A stretch of DNA of 20,959 nucleotides. Origin: Minisyncoccota bacterium (GTDB lineage: Bacteria; Patescibacteriota; Microgenomatia; Levybacterales; UBA12049). The notes beneath the pieces were generated by a model. That model worked only from the letters and a program-made list of their open reading frames with translations. It did no database searches and had not been told where the DNA came from. This document shows, piece by piece, positions 13,826 to 19,248 of this stretch. Position 1 is the first letter of the stretch; each line of letters starts with the position of its first letter. Made by a program: the position numbers and the translations under genes. The DNA is taken from positions 1 to 20,959 of the forward strand of contig JANWIQ010000052.1 in the NCBI GenBank assembly GCA_025449795.1, read 5' to 3'.

Positions 13826-14110
13826 CTATGTCTTTGAAATCTCTCTTGCGACAATTCTTCCATGGCCTCTAAAAGTTCTGGTGGAGGCAAATTCACCAAG
13901 TCTGTGCCCAACCATACCTTCAACAATAAATACATTCACATGTACTCTGCCATTATGTACGCCAATGGTATGGCCAACAAAGTCTGGAGAAATTTGGGAA
14001 GCACGAGCCCATGTTTTAATAGGCGACCTGTCTCCTGATTCTTTTTGCTTTAAGATTTTCTTTAATAATCTTTCGTCAATGTATGGTCCTTTTTTAAGTG
14101 ATCTACTCAT
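13826..14110 (-). CDS. rpsS: 30S ribosomal protein S19
   Basis: S19 is a 30S head protein that pairs with S13 near the A site. The 94 residues are typical. Conserved stretches are MSRSLKKGPYIDERLLKKI, KTWARASQISPDFVGHTIGV, HNGRVHVNVFIVEGMVGHRL and GEFASTRTFRGHGR, matching the family's KLGEFAPTRTFRGH. It starts three bases after the rplB stop. Confidence 0.98.
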   Translation of the reverse strand: MSRSLKKGPYIDERLLKKILKQKESGDRSPIKTWARASQISPDFVGHTIGVHNGRVHVNVFIVEGMVGHRLGEFASTRTFRGHGRIVAREISKT

Positions 14111-14113
14111 CGC

Positions 14114-14857
14114 TTAGTGTTTTCCTTTCTTTCTTCCTGAAATAATATATTTATTTGAATATTTCTTTGGTGTTCTCTTTTTTCCTACCGCAACGCGTCC
14201 TGCATAGGTTTTTGGCCGCTTGAGTCCGATACCGCTTCTTCCTTCTCCACCGCCGTGTGGATGGGATCTTGGATTTTGGGCAACACCTCGGACAGTTGGA
14301 CGAATTCCCATAAGGCGTGCTCGTCCTGCTTTCCCAATTACCTCATTTTTCCAATTAATATTGCCAAGTTGCCCTACGGTTGCCATGCCCATTTCCGACA
14401 CAAGTCTCACTTCTCCGGATGGCATTCGCAAATGTGTATACTTCCCTTCGTGCGCCGCGACGGTTGCGCCAACCCCTGCACTTCTTGCGAATTGTCCACC
14501 TTTACCAGGCGTAAGCTCGACATTATGAACAACAGTACCAATAGGGATATTTTTGAGGAGCATCGCATTTCCTGCTTTTACTTCCACTTGCTCTCCCGCA
14601 ACCACCGTATCCCCAACGTGCAGACTATCCGGGCAAAGAATATATATCTTTTCTCCATTTGGATAATGGAGAAGCGCAATATCTGTGGTGCGATTTGGAT
14701 CATATTCAATTGCAGCCACTTTCCCTTGCAGAGTTTTTTTTCGTTTGAAATCAATCAAGCGAATAAATCTCTTTTGCTCGCCGCCTTGATGTCTCACGGT
14801 AACATTTCCCGTTGCTCCTCGGCCTGCATGTTTTTTTCTTATTGTTTTTAATTTCAT
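14114..14857 (-). CDS. rplB: 50S ribosomal protein L2, short N-terminus
   Basis: L2 is essential for subunit association and peptidyl transfer. The central and C-terminal domains are intact: GNVTVRHQGGEQKRFIRLID, IEYDPNRTTDIALLHYPNGE, IPIGTVVHNVELTPGKGGQF, ARSAGVGATVAAHEGKYTHL and GVAQNPRSHPHGGGEGRSGI, the last holding the conserved His near the peptidyl transferase centre. At 247 residues it is about 26 shorter than E. coli L2; the missing part is the N-terminal extension, and the protein starts MKLKTIRKKHAGRGATGN. I see no good upstream start in the 31-bp gap after rplW, so the short form is likely real. Confidence 0.96.
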   Translation of the reverse strand: MKLKTIRKKHAGRGATGNVTVRHQGGEQKRFIRLIDFKRKKTLQGKVAAIEYDPNRTTDIALLHYPNGEKIYILCPDSLHVGDTVVAGEQVEVKAGNAMLLKNIPIGTVVHNVELTPGKGGQFARSAGVGATVAAHEGKYTHLRMPSGEVRLVSEMGMATVGQLGNINWKNEVIGKAGRARLMGIRPTVRGVAQNPRSHPHGGGEGRSGIGLKRPKTYAGRVAVGKKRTPKKYSNKYIISGRKKGKH

Positions 14858-14888
14858 AGTATATGTTATGTATCGCGAACGGATCGAA

Positions 14889-15176
14889 CTATTGCGCTAC
14901 TTCAAACGCATCAATTTTTTGTCCTTCTTTCAGTGTTACGAATGCTTTTTTTGTAGGTTGTTTTGCAATTTCTATTCTCTTCGCACCAGTCCTCATACTT
15001 CCGCCTTTTAAAATATTTGTTGCAACACGGACTACATTGACTGAGAAAAGCTTTTCTACTGCTAATTTTACATCTTTCTTGGTTGCGCTTCCTGCAACAA
15101 CAAAATTAAACGTTTGCGACTTCGCATTTTTCATACTTTTTTCTGTAATAATTGGTCTAATAATAACTTGTCTCAT
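14889..15176 (-). CDS. rplW: 50S ribosomal protein L23
   Basis: L23 sits at the tunnel exit and is the docking site for trigger factor and SRP. The 95 residues show MRQVIIRPIITEKSMKNAKS, FVVAGSATKKDVKLAVEKLF, VNVVRVATNILKGGSMRTGA and KKAFVTLKEGQKIDAFE. The pattern of P(I/L)ITEKS near the start and GQKID at the end is that of the family. Its ATG overlaps the TGA stop of rplD (ATGA), indicating coupled translation. Confidence 0.96.
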   Translation of the reverse strand: MRQVIIRPIITEKSMKNAKSQTFNFVVAGSATKKDVKLAVEKLFSVNVVRVATNILKGGSMRTGAKRIEIAKQPTKKAFVTLKEGQKIDAFEVAQ

Positions 15177-15973
15177 TTGATAAATGTTTTTTCAACTGCT
15201 GCAACTGCGTCTTTCATAAGGACAATTTTACCTGCATTTAGTACTGCATAGGTAGAAAGCTGGCTTGCGGGCATAAGGGAAACGTGTTGTATATTCCTGC
15301 CTGCTTTATAAACGCTTTCTTCCAGATGTGGCATTACTACTAATGGTTTTTTTTGTACTCCTAACATATGTAATGCTGCTGCCATTTTTTTTGTTTTTTC
15401 TAATTTTTCAAGCCCTGTAACTACCACTACATTCCCACTTTTAAGCTGGGAGGTGAGTGCAGAAAAAAGTGCTGCTCTCTTCATTTTTGCTGGCATAGAA
15501 AGGGAATAATCTCTTGGGTGTGGACCATGGGCAATACCTCCTTTTACAAAAATAGGGGCGCGTACTGCACCGTGTCGTGCCCGTCCTGTGCCTTTTTGCT
15601 TATAAATTTTTCTTGTTGATCCGGTAACCTCACCGCGGGTTTTTGTAGAGGCATTTCCCTGTCTTTGGTTAGCAAGATATACCCTGACTGCTTGCGCCAT
15701 AAGCGTTGGGTTAACTTTTGCCCCAAAAATTGCCTCAGGAAGAGTAATACTTCCTGCTAACTTCCCTTCTATATCCAAAACGTTCATGTTTAAAGAGCTC
15801 TGCACAACCTCACTGCGAATACTGCTTTGGCCGGGCGTGACAATCTTATCTTTTTTAGATTGCCTTGTCGCTTTGCTCCTCGTAATGACGGAAGAACTTT
15901 TCTTTTCAGCTTTTACCTTCTTCGCTGTAGTTTTGACTTTTGATTTTTGAGTTTTGAGTTTCTTTTCTGGCAT
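15173..15973 (-). CDS. rplD: 50S ribosomal protein L4 with repeat-containing N-terminal extension
   Basis: L4 lines the exit tunnel; in E. coli it also represses the S10 operon. The conserved core begins near residue 63 (MNVLDIEGKLAGSITLPEAI) and contains the loop RQGNASTKTRGEVTGSTRKI and QKGTGRARHGAVRAPIFVKG, with GPHPRDYSLSMPAKMKRAAL after it. Before the core lie about 62 extra residues: a Lys-rich stretch (1-27), then residues 29-58, which translate a dispersed palindromic repeat (VITRSKATRQSKKDKIVTPG). The start gives MPEKKLKTQKSK, two bases after the rplC stop. The core is secure; the extension is probably disordered. Confidence 0.95.
   Translation of the reverse strand: MPEKKLKTQKSKVKTTAKKVKAEKKSSSVITRSKATRQSKKDKIVTPGQSSIRSEVVQSSLNMNVLDIEGKLAGSITLPEAIFGAKVNPTLMAQAVRVYLANQRQGNASTKTRGEVTGSTRKIYKQKGTGRARHGAVRAPIFVKGGIAHGPHPRDYSLSMPAKMKRAALFSALTSQLKSGNVVVVTGLEKLEKTKKMAAALHMLGVQKKPLVVMPHLEESVYKAGRNIQHVSLMPASQLSTYAVLNAGKIVLMKDAVAAVEKTFIK
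15803..15890. repeat. GTCATTACGAGGAGC-type palindromic repeat inside rplD
   Basis: On the minus strand CGTCATTACGAGGAGCAAAG (from 15890) continues to GGCAATCT; CAATCT and AGATTG (15841-15862) form a hairpin, and a diverged second half ends near GCAGTGAGG. The sequence is of the kind CGTCATTGCGAGGAGC that I recall as a dispersed repeat in many bacterial genomes. Here it is read in frame as L4 residues 29 to about 58. Confidence 0.75.
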
Positions 15974-15975
15974 AG

Positions 15976-16884
15976 TTATTTAGCCTCCTCCTTGTTTGCC
16001 TCTTCAACTGGTGCTTCTGTTTTTTCTTTTGCTTCTGTCTCAACCGATATCCCCTCTTTTTTTTCATTGTCATTCTGAGCCGAAGGTGAAGAATCTTCTT
16101 TGACAGGTGATTCAGATTGACTCGCTTCGCTCACAATGACAGGTTGATCAGCAACTTCTTCTACCTTTGGCTCTTCCGGCCCTTTTGTTTCTTTTGGCTC
16201 CTCTTTTTGTACTTTGGCTGCTAAATCAATAAGATCTGCATATTTTTTATCTTTCTTATCCTTCTTTTCTACTGCTACTAAGGCACCCAGCTTACCTGGA
16301 ATGAGTCCTTCTACATACAGGGTAGTACCATCAATCCCTGCAACAGTGAGATTTTTAACCGTAACAGTTTCAAATCCCATTTTTCCTGCCATCCTTTTTC
16401 CTTTATAAACTCTCCCTGGCGTGGTACCCGAGCCAATAGATCCTGGTGCTCTGTGCCTATCGGACTGACCGTGGGTTGCTGGGCCACCGTGAAAGTGATA
16501 TCTTTTTACTCCTCCTGCAAATCCTTTTCCTTTTGAAACTCCCGTCACATCAATCACATCTCCTGCTTCCAGTACATCGGTAAGAGAAATAAAATCGCCG
16601 ACTTTTGGTAATTCGTCGGCATTTTTTGTATCTCTCATTCGCACTTCCCGCAAAAATTGAGGGGCCTTTTCTAAATGAGCCCCTTTAATGTGTCCCTGCA
16701 TTGGTCGTGTTGGCTTCTTTGCTGTACCGTATCCAAGTTGGATTGCCCAGTAGCCGTCCTTGTCTGCTGTTTTAATTGCAATGACAGCATTACTATTGAC
16801 TTCGACAATAGTCACGGGAATTCTTTTTCCGTCTGTGCGAAACTTCTGGGTTTGATCTTTTTTTATGCCTAATATTCCGTCCAT
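15976..16884 (-). CDS. rplC: 50S ribosomal protein L3 with acidic, repeat-containing C-terminal tail
   Basis: L3 is an early-assembling large-subunit protein whose finger reaches the peptidyl transferase centre. The core (about 1-206) is normal: MDGILGIKKDQTQKF, DVIDVTGVSKGKGFAGGVKR, FHGGPATHGQSDRHRAPGSI, and GSGTTPGRVYKGKRMAG, then GLIPGKLGALVAVEKK. Residues ~207-302 are an added Glu/Lys/Pro-rich tail. Within it residues 249-272 exactly translate a 72-bp palindromic repeat (VIVSEASQSESPVKEDSS, then PSAQND). AGGA about eight bases before the ATG can act as ribosome binding site. It heads the main operon behind an attenuator-like leader. Confidence 0.96.
   Translation of the reverse strand: MDGILGIKKDQTQKFRTDGKRIPVTIVEVNSNAVIAIKTADKDGYWAIQLGYGTAKKPTRPMQGHIKGAHLEKAPQFLREVRMRDTKNADELPKVGDFISLTDVLEAGDVIDVTGVSKGKGFAGGVKRYHFHGGPATHGQSDRHRAPGSIGSGTTPGRVYKGKRMAGKMGFETVTVKNLTVAGIDGTTLYVEGLIPGKLGALVAVEKKDKKDKKYADLIDLAAKVQKEEPKETKGPEEPKVEEVADQPVIVSEASQSESPVKEDSSPSAQNDNEKKEGISVETEAKEKTEAPVEEANKEEAK
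16069..16140. repeat. 72-bp palindromic GTCATTCTGAGC repeat inside rplC, in frame
   Basis: The element begins GTCATTCTGAGCCGAAGG and ends CGCTTCGCTCACAATGAC, so its ends (GTCATT/AATGAC) and inner words (AATCT.../AGATT) are inverted. Its length, 72 bp, is 24 codons; the codon phase places its first base at codon 249 of rplC. It therefore adds 24 residues without breaking the frame. Confidence 0.85.
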
Positions 16885-16890
16885 ATTATT

Positions 16891-16911
16891 ATCCTGAGTT
16901 TACCGAAAGAG
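16891..16911. repeat. Short ATCCTGAG repeat fragment just upstream of rplC
   Basis: ATCCTGAGTTTACCGAAAG on the plus strand resembles half of a GTCATCCTGA-type element. On the minus strand it supplies the AGGAT used as the rplC ribosome binding site, so a repeat fragment may have been taken over for translation. Confidence 0.4.
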
Positions 16912-16913
16912 TT

Positions 16914-16934
16914 TTACAACAAAAAAGCGGCCAT
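16914..16934 (-). CDS. Possible six-codon leader ORF (MAAFLL) overlapping the rplC-leader terminator
   Basis: On the minus strand AGGAGG is followed after seven bases by ATG GCC GCT TTT TTG TTG TAA. The ATG lies in the loop and descending arm of the terminator hairpin, and the T-run encodes Phe-Leu. The ribosome binding site (AGGAGGTG) is a better match to the expected 16S 3' end than that of most genes here. Ribosomes on it would prevent the terminator from folding. Coding is an inference from SD and spacing only; chance cannot be excluded in so short an ORF. Confidence 0.35.
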   Translation of the reverse strand: MAAFLL

Positions 16935-16942
16935 CAGGCCAC
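16921..16942 (-). terminator. Intrinsic terminator in the rplC leader (candidate attenuator)
   Basis: The minus-strand RNA has GTGGCC, loop TGAT, GGCCGC (six pairs including one G-U), then six T. It lies downstream of the only convincing promoter in the Nudix-rplC gap and 36 bases before the rplC ATG, so transcription of the whole operon must pass it. It could also end transcripts from the DinB-Nudix cassette. Confidence 0.8.
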
Positions 16943-17021
16943 CTCCTACTTTTTAGGTAGAGAAGCTTGTCTGATGATTACTCTTTCAAATGACCTCCTT
17001 TGTGTACCTGGATCATTTCGT
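16943..17021 (-). promoter_or_regulatory. Structured rplC leader RNA: strong SD sequences and antiterminator helix
   Basis: The predicted transcript begins near 17021. It contains AAAGGAGGT (17001-16993), matching nine bases of the expected anti-Shine-Dalgarno complement, then a TTG-AAA-GAG-TAA micro-frame (16989-16978). CATCAG (16976-16971) can pair with CTGATG inside the terminator, with CUC-UAC/GUAG-AG as an inner helix (16964-16944). The two foldings exclude each other, as in attenuators. The pairing was done by eye. Confidence 0.55.
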
Positions 17022-17027
17022 GTGCTA

Positions 17028-17056
17028 ATTGTATCAAATAGGGGAAAAGACTGCAA
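17028..17056 (-). promoter_or_regulatory. Probable promoter for rplC and the main ribosomal operon
   Basis: Minus-strand TTGCAG (17056-17051), 17-base spacer, TACAAT (17033-17028). It lies just after the Nudix stop at 17074. The -35 is only a partial match, the -10 a five-of-six match. The flanking TGATACAATTAG is shared with the rpoA promoter. Confidence 0.65.
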
Positions 17057-17073
17057 TAGGAAGGCTAAAAAAG

Positions 17074-17547
17074 TTATTTTTGGAAGATTCTTTGGATGAT
17101 AACTCTGGTATTTTTATACATTGGGAGCCTTAATGCTTCCACGGGCGTAAACCAACCAATATCATGAGACTCTTTTTCTGCCCGTTTTACCTCCTGATAG
17201 GGTATCTCTACTTGGTAGAGTAAGTCCAAATGAACATGCGCTGGATCCTGACCATGTGGCGCAATCTTTTCTTCCAGGAAAAAGTCAGGAATAGGCAAAA
17301 ATGAGGCTAATTCATCAATTTTTTTGATTTTCCCCAATAGAAATCCTACATCAATTCCTGTTTCTTCTTTTGTCTCACGTACAACGGCTTCAACTGGATT
17401 TTCAAATTTTTCCATGTGGCCACCAGGTTGAATCCATAAATCATATTTTTTGTGGTGCACAAGAAGAATTCTTTTCGGAGATTCCTGAGTGACTGCAAGA
17501 ATTGATGCGGTACATTGTTTTTCTCCGGGGATGGTTATTCTGGCCAT
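17074..17547 (-). CDS. Nudix hydrolase
   Basis: Nudix enzymes cleave nucleoside diphosphates linked to another group, often clearing damaged nucleotides. The 157-residue protein has a full Nudix box at 43-65 (G-x5-E-x7-RE-x-x-EE-x-G-I: GHMEKFENPVEAVV then RETKEETGI), with Thr where a hydrophobic residue is usual. WIQPGGHME before the box and the late SHDIGWFTPVEA are typical. The substrate cannot be told from sequence. The ATG overlaps the DinB-like gene by 13 bases, so the two are co-translated. The pair interrupts the usual rpsJ-rplC neighbourhood. Confidence 0.9.
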   Translation of the reverse strand: MARITIPGEKQCTASILAVTQESPKRILLVHHKKYDLWIQPGGHMEKFENPVEAVVRETKEETGIDVGFLLGKIKKIDELASFLPIPDFFLEEKIAPHGQDPAHVHLDLLYQVEIPYQEVKRAEKESHDIGWFTPVEALRLPMYKNTRVIIQRIFQK

Positions 17548-18011
17548 AGTTTTAATACTTGGCGCATTATAGCAAATTCGCCAATATGGTACGTATTGTG
17601 ATCAAAAGCAAGCATAAATTCGCGTAAAAAGATCTGCCCTGTACCATTTGGTACTTTGGCATAAAGATCTATGTGTGAATCTTTTGCTAATGCAATTAAT
17701 GCTTTCAAATCTATTTCAAATCCTTCTATTGTTTTCTCCCATTCAGCAACACTTGCCATTTTGTCTTTTTCCGGCCAATAATCCTTGGGCCATTCTGGCT
17801 CTTGATACTGTGTGCTTATAAGAAAATCCAAGGTAGCGTGTTGCGTACGACGAATATGTTCCAATAAATGCCAAAAGGTATAATCTCCGTTTGGGAATAC
17901 ATCATTGATATGCTCCATGGGAAATCCCTTTACTGCATCCTCAAAAGACATATGCGCTTCTTGACCTTTAAGAAAACATACTAATTGTTCACGAATAAAT
18001 GCATCATTCAT
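17535..18011 (-). CDS. DinB-family (DinB/YfiT-like) metal-binding protein
   Basis: DinB/YfiT proteins are four-helix bundles with a His triad binding a divalent metal; members include thiol transferases, but many have no known reaction. From the ATG at 18011 the protein has 158 residues. The triad is visible as His52 (HLLEHIRRT), His138 and His142 (DHNTYHIGEFAIMRQVL). WHLLEH and YHIGE are the family landmarks. A longer frame from 18071 was rejected because it would translate the rpsJ terminator and the promoter -10 box. TATACT ends six bases before this ATG, suggesting a leaderless mRNA. It is coupled to the Nudix gene. Specific function unknown. Confidence 0.85.
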   Translation of the reverse strand: MNDAFIREQLVCFLKGQEAHMSFEDAVKGFPMEHINDVFPNGDYTFWHLLEHIRRTQHATLDFLISTQYQEPEWPKDYWPEKDKMASVAEWEKTIEGFEIDLKALIALAKDSHIDLYAKVPNGTGQIFLREFMLAFDHNTYHIGEFAIMRQVLKLWPE

Positions 18012-18017
18012 ATCTGT

Positions 18018-18026
18018 AGTATAGCA
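18018..18026 (-). promoter_or_regulatory. Extended -10 promoter of the DinB-Nudix cassette (leaderless)
   Basis: Minus-strand TGCTATACT has the extended -10 TG followed by TATACT (18023-18018); six bases separate it from the ATG at 18011, so transcription would begin at or next to the A of ATG. No clear -35 at 17 bases. Confidence 0.6.
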
Positions 18027-18047
18027 ACTTTTCATGAGAAAGCCATC

Positions 18048-18068
18048 AAAAAACCGCCTTTTGGCGGT
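18048..18068 (-). terminator. Intrinsic terminator after rpsJ
   Basis: Minus-strand ACCGCC, loop AAAA, GGCGGT and a T-run. It ends the rpsJ transcript and insulates the DinB-Nudix cassette. Its core CCGCC...GGCGG with TTTTTTGATG after it is nearly the same as the terminator after tuf. Confidence 0.88.
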
Positions 18069-18078
18069 CAACTACTGA

Positions 18079-18131
18079 ATAGACCCATCGCCCTGTACCG
18101 ATTTCTGGTACGGGCTTCACTCAGGATGACA
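18079..18131. repeat. GTCATCCTGAGTGAAG-type palindromic repeat after rpsJ
   Basis: On the minus strand TGTCATCCTGAGTGAAGCCC starts 8 bases after the rpsJ stop. Inside, GCCC-GTACC and GGTAC-GGGC form a strong hairpin around GATTTCT (about 18089-18115). It lies between the gene and its terminator, the same arrangement as after tuf. Confidence 0.75.
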
Positions 18132-18138
18132 AATTATG

Positions 18139-18447
18139 TTACATTTTAATTTCTACATCGACTCCTGCCGGGAGTTCGAGATGGCCAAGACTATCCATGG
18201 TTTTTTCTGTTGGGCTAACAATATCGATAAGTCTCTTGTGTACTCGCATTTCAAAATGGTCTCTGGCATTTTTATCAACAAATGGACCTTTATTTACTGC
18301 GTAGAGGGTGCGTGCGGTTGGGAGTGGTACTGGACCAACAACTTTAGCTCCGGTCCGAATGGCCGTATCTAAAATTTGCTGACAGCAAGCGTCAATAACG
18401 CGTGCGTCATATGCTTTCAGTCTTACTCTAATTCTTCCTTTTGGCAT
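18139..18447 (-). CDS. rpsJ: 30S ribosomal protein S10 (NusE)
   Basis: S10 is a 30S head protein that also acts in transcription antitermination with NusB. The 102 residues match the family: GRIRVRLKAYDARVIDACCQ, GAKVVGPVPLPTARTLYAVN, KGPFVDKNARDHFEMRVHKR and LIDIVSPTEKTMDSLGHLEL. The Cys-Cys at 21-22 is slightly unusual. It has its own promoter and terminator and so is not in one transcript with rplC, from which two unrelated genes separate it; in most bacteria rpsJ and rplC are adjacent. No clear Shine-Dalgarno sequence precedes it. Confidence 0.98.
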   Translation of the reverse strand: MPKGRIRVRLKAYDARVIDACCQQILDTAIRTGAKVVGPVPLPTARTLYAVNKGPFVDKNARDHFEMRVHKRLIDIVSPTEKTMDSLGHLELPAGVDVEIKM

Positions 18448-18464
18448 AGTCCAGTTTTCAAAGA

Positions 18465-18480
18465 ACAGTTAACGTACTGT
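18465..18480 (-). other. 5'-terminal hairpin of the rpsJ mRNA leader
   Basis: ACAGT and ACTGT pair around a six-base loop. The predicted transcription start, near 18482, is two bases upstream, so the hairpin would lie at the very 5' end. Compare the tuf leader. Confidence 0.45.
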
Positions 18481-18488
18481 AGATAGAC

Positions 18489-18518
18489 ATTATACAACAA
18501 AGCTAAAGTGTTTGTCTA
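18489..18518 (-). promoter_or_regulatory. Probable promoter of rpsJ
   Basis: Minus-strand TAGACA (18518-18513, five of six to TTGACA), 18-base spacer, perfect TATAAT (18494-18489). Leader of about 35 bases. Confidence 0.75.
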
Positions 18519-18544
18519 CAATTTCATGAAATCAACATCTGCTG

Positions 18545-18570
18545 TGTATAATAAGTTAGTATATTATACA
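18545..18570. other. Perfect 9-bp inverted repeat with mirrored TATAAT
   Basis: TGTATAATA (18545-18553) and TATTATACA (18562-18570) flank an eight-base spacer just after the acetyltransferase remnant and before the rpsJ promoter. It could be an operator or a chance AT-rich palindrome; it carries a -10-like box on each strand. Confidence 0.5.
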
Positions 18571-18586
18571 TTGGCAAATGAATCCT

Positions 18587-19068
18587 TCAGCCTAGAGCTT
18601 TAACCTTTGTAAATTCCAAGTCATGAAGACCCATCCTATGATACAACTCTACGATATTTTTATTTGCGGAATATATTTTAAGACCAATATGATTACAAAC
18701 ATGTTGCTTAAAAACTTCAATTAAAGAATCGTATAATTGTTTTCCAATTCCTGTTCTCCTTGCTGTTTCTGTAACAAACCATTCATCGATTGAACCTTCT
18801 TTATCTAAAACTCTATCTTGTTTTACTTGAATTGAACCCACAATATATCCCATCAAACTCCTGTTTTCATCTGCCACAAAGACAAAATTTTCTTTACTTT
18901 CAAGCCAATTGTCTACTACGCTTTCGAATAGTTCTTTTTTATTTTTGTACTTCGTAAATGGCAGAATTTCTTTTGAAAAGAGGTGTTCTTTAGTAAAGTA
19001 TTCATCAAACTCAATAATGAGCCAAGTATTTGTTCTTTATCTTCTTTTATTGCAGGACGAATAATCAT
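18587..19068 (-). pseudogene. GNAT-family N-acetyltransferase, frameshifted
   Basis: GNAT enzymes transfer an acetyl group from acetyl-CoA to an amine. From ATG at 19068 the frame reads MIIRPAIKEDKEQILG; after that Gly codon (about 19021) the natural continuation IIEFDEYFTKEHLFSKEIL is in another frame. The span is 482 bases; one added base would give 160 residues. The C-terminal part keeps motif A (EWFVTETARRTGIGKQLYDS, with RRTGIGKQL the acetyl-CoA loop) and a normal end (ELYHRMGL). A 96-codon downstream frame starts at 18877 but lacks the first strand and helices. Either a pseudogene, a sequencing error, or (less likely) programmed frameshifting. Substrate unknown. Confidence 0.8.
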
Positions 19069-19074
19069 AGAAAT

Positions 19075-19083
19075 AGTATAACA
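19075..19083 (-). promoter_or_regulatory. Extended -10 promoter of the acetyltransferase remnant (leaderless)
   Basis: Minus-strand TGTTATACT ends six bases before the ATG at 19068, exactly the spacing seen at the DinB-like gene. No -35 at the expected distance. Confidence 0.55.
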
Positions 19084-19085
19084 AA

Positions 19086-19156
19086 TCCATTATCCTCCTT
19101 CGCCAACTCCTTCGTTAAAACTACGGAAGGTCAAGAAGGCTTCGGAAGGATGATGT
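19086..19156. repeat. CCTTCG/CGAAGG-type imperfect palindrome
   Basis: ATCCTCCTTCGCC and ACTCCTTCGT on the left face ACGGAAGGT and GGCTTCGGAAGGATGAT on the right, around TAAAACT. It fills the gap between the acetyltransferase promoter and the tuf terminator. Its words resemble those of the hairpin inside the methyltransferase gene. Confidence 0.65.
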
Positions 19157-19184
19157 ACTATTTATATTTTGCTTTTTGAACATC

Positions 19185-19205
19185 AAAAAACCGCCTCTCG
19201 GCGGG
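19185..19205 (-). terminator. Intrinsic terminator after tuf
   Basis: Minus-strand CCGCC, loop GAGA, GGCGG, then six T. It ends the tuf message about 45 bases after the stop codon. Confidence 0.9.
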
Positions 19206-19212
19206 TAAATGT

Positions 19213-19243
19213 AGTAGATCCTGAAACAAGTTCAGGATGACAG
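19213..19243. repeat. ATCCTGAAC/GTTCAGGAT dispersed repeat after tuf
   Basis: ATCCTGAAAC and GTTCAGGAT form a hairpin with one bulged A; TGACA follows on the plus strand. It begins six bases after the tuf stop and is of the same kind as the element after rpsJ. Confidence 0.75.
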
Positions 19244-19248
19244 AGACG

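Noticed and set aside
16885..17021. T-box or known riboswitch in the rplC leader
   Set aside because: GGAGGTGGCC before the terminator recalls a T-box, but the conserved AGGGTGGNACCGCG core and a specifier stem are missing and the leader is too short.
18012..18071. Longer DinB-like protein starting at 18071
   Set aside because: The added codons cover the rpsJ terminator hairpin and the -10 box.
18139..18447. UGA recoded as glycine
   Set aside because: TGA ends rplD in an ATGA overlap with rplW and ends the acetyltransferase remnant, and none is seen inside a conserved gene.
19086..19156. Small RNA gene or tRNA between tuf and the acetyltransferase remnant
   Set aside because: The fold is a single imperfect palindrome with no cloverleaf, and no promoter or terminator of its own.
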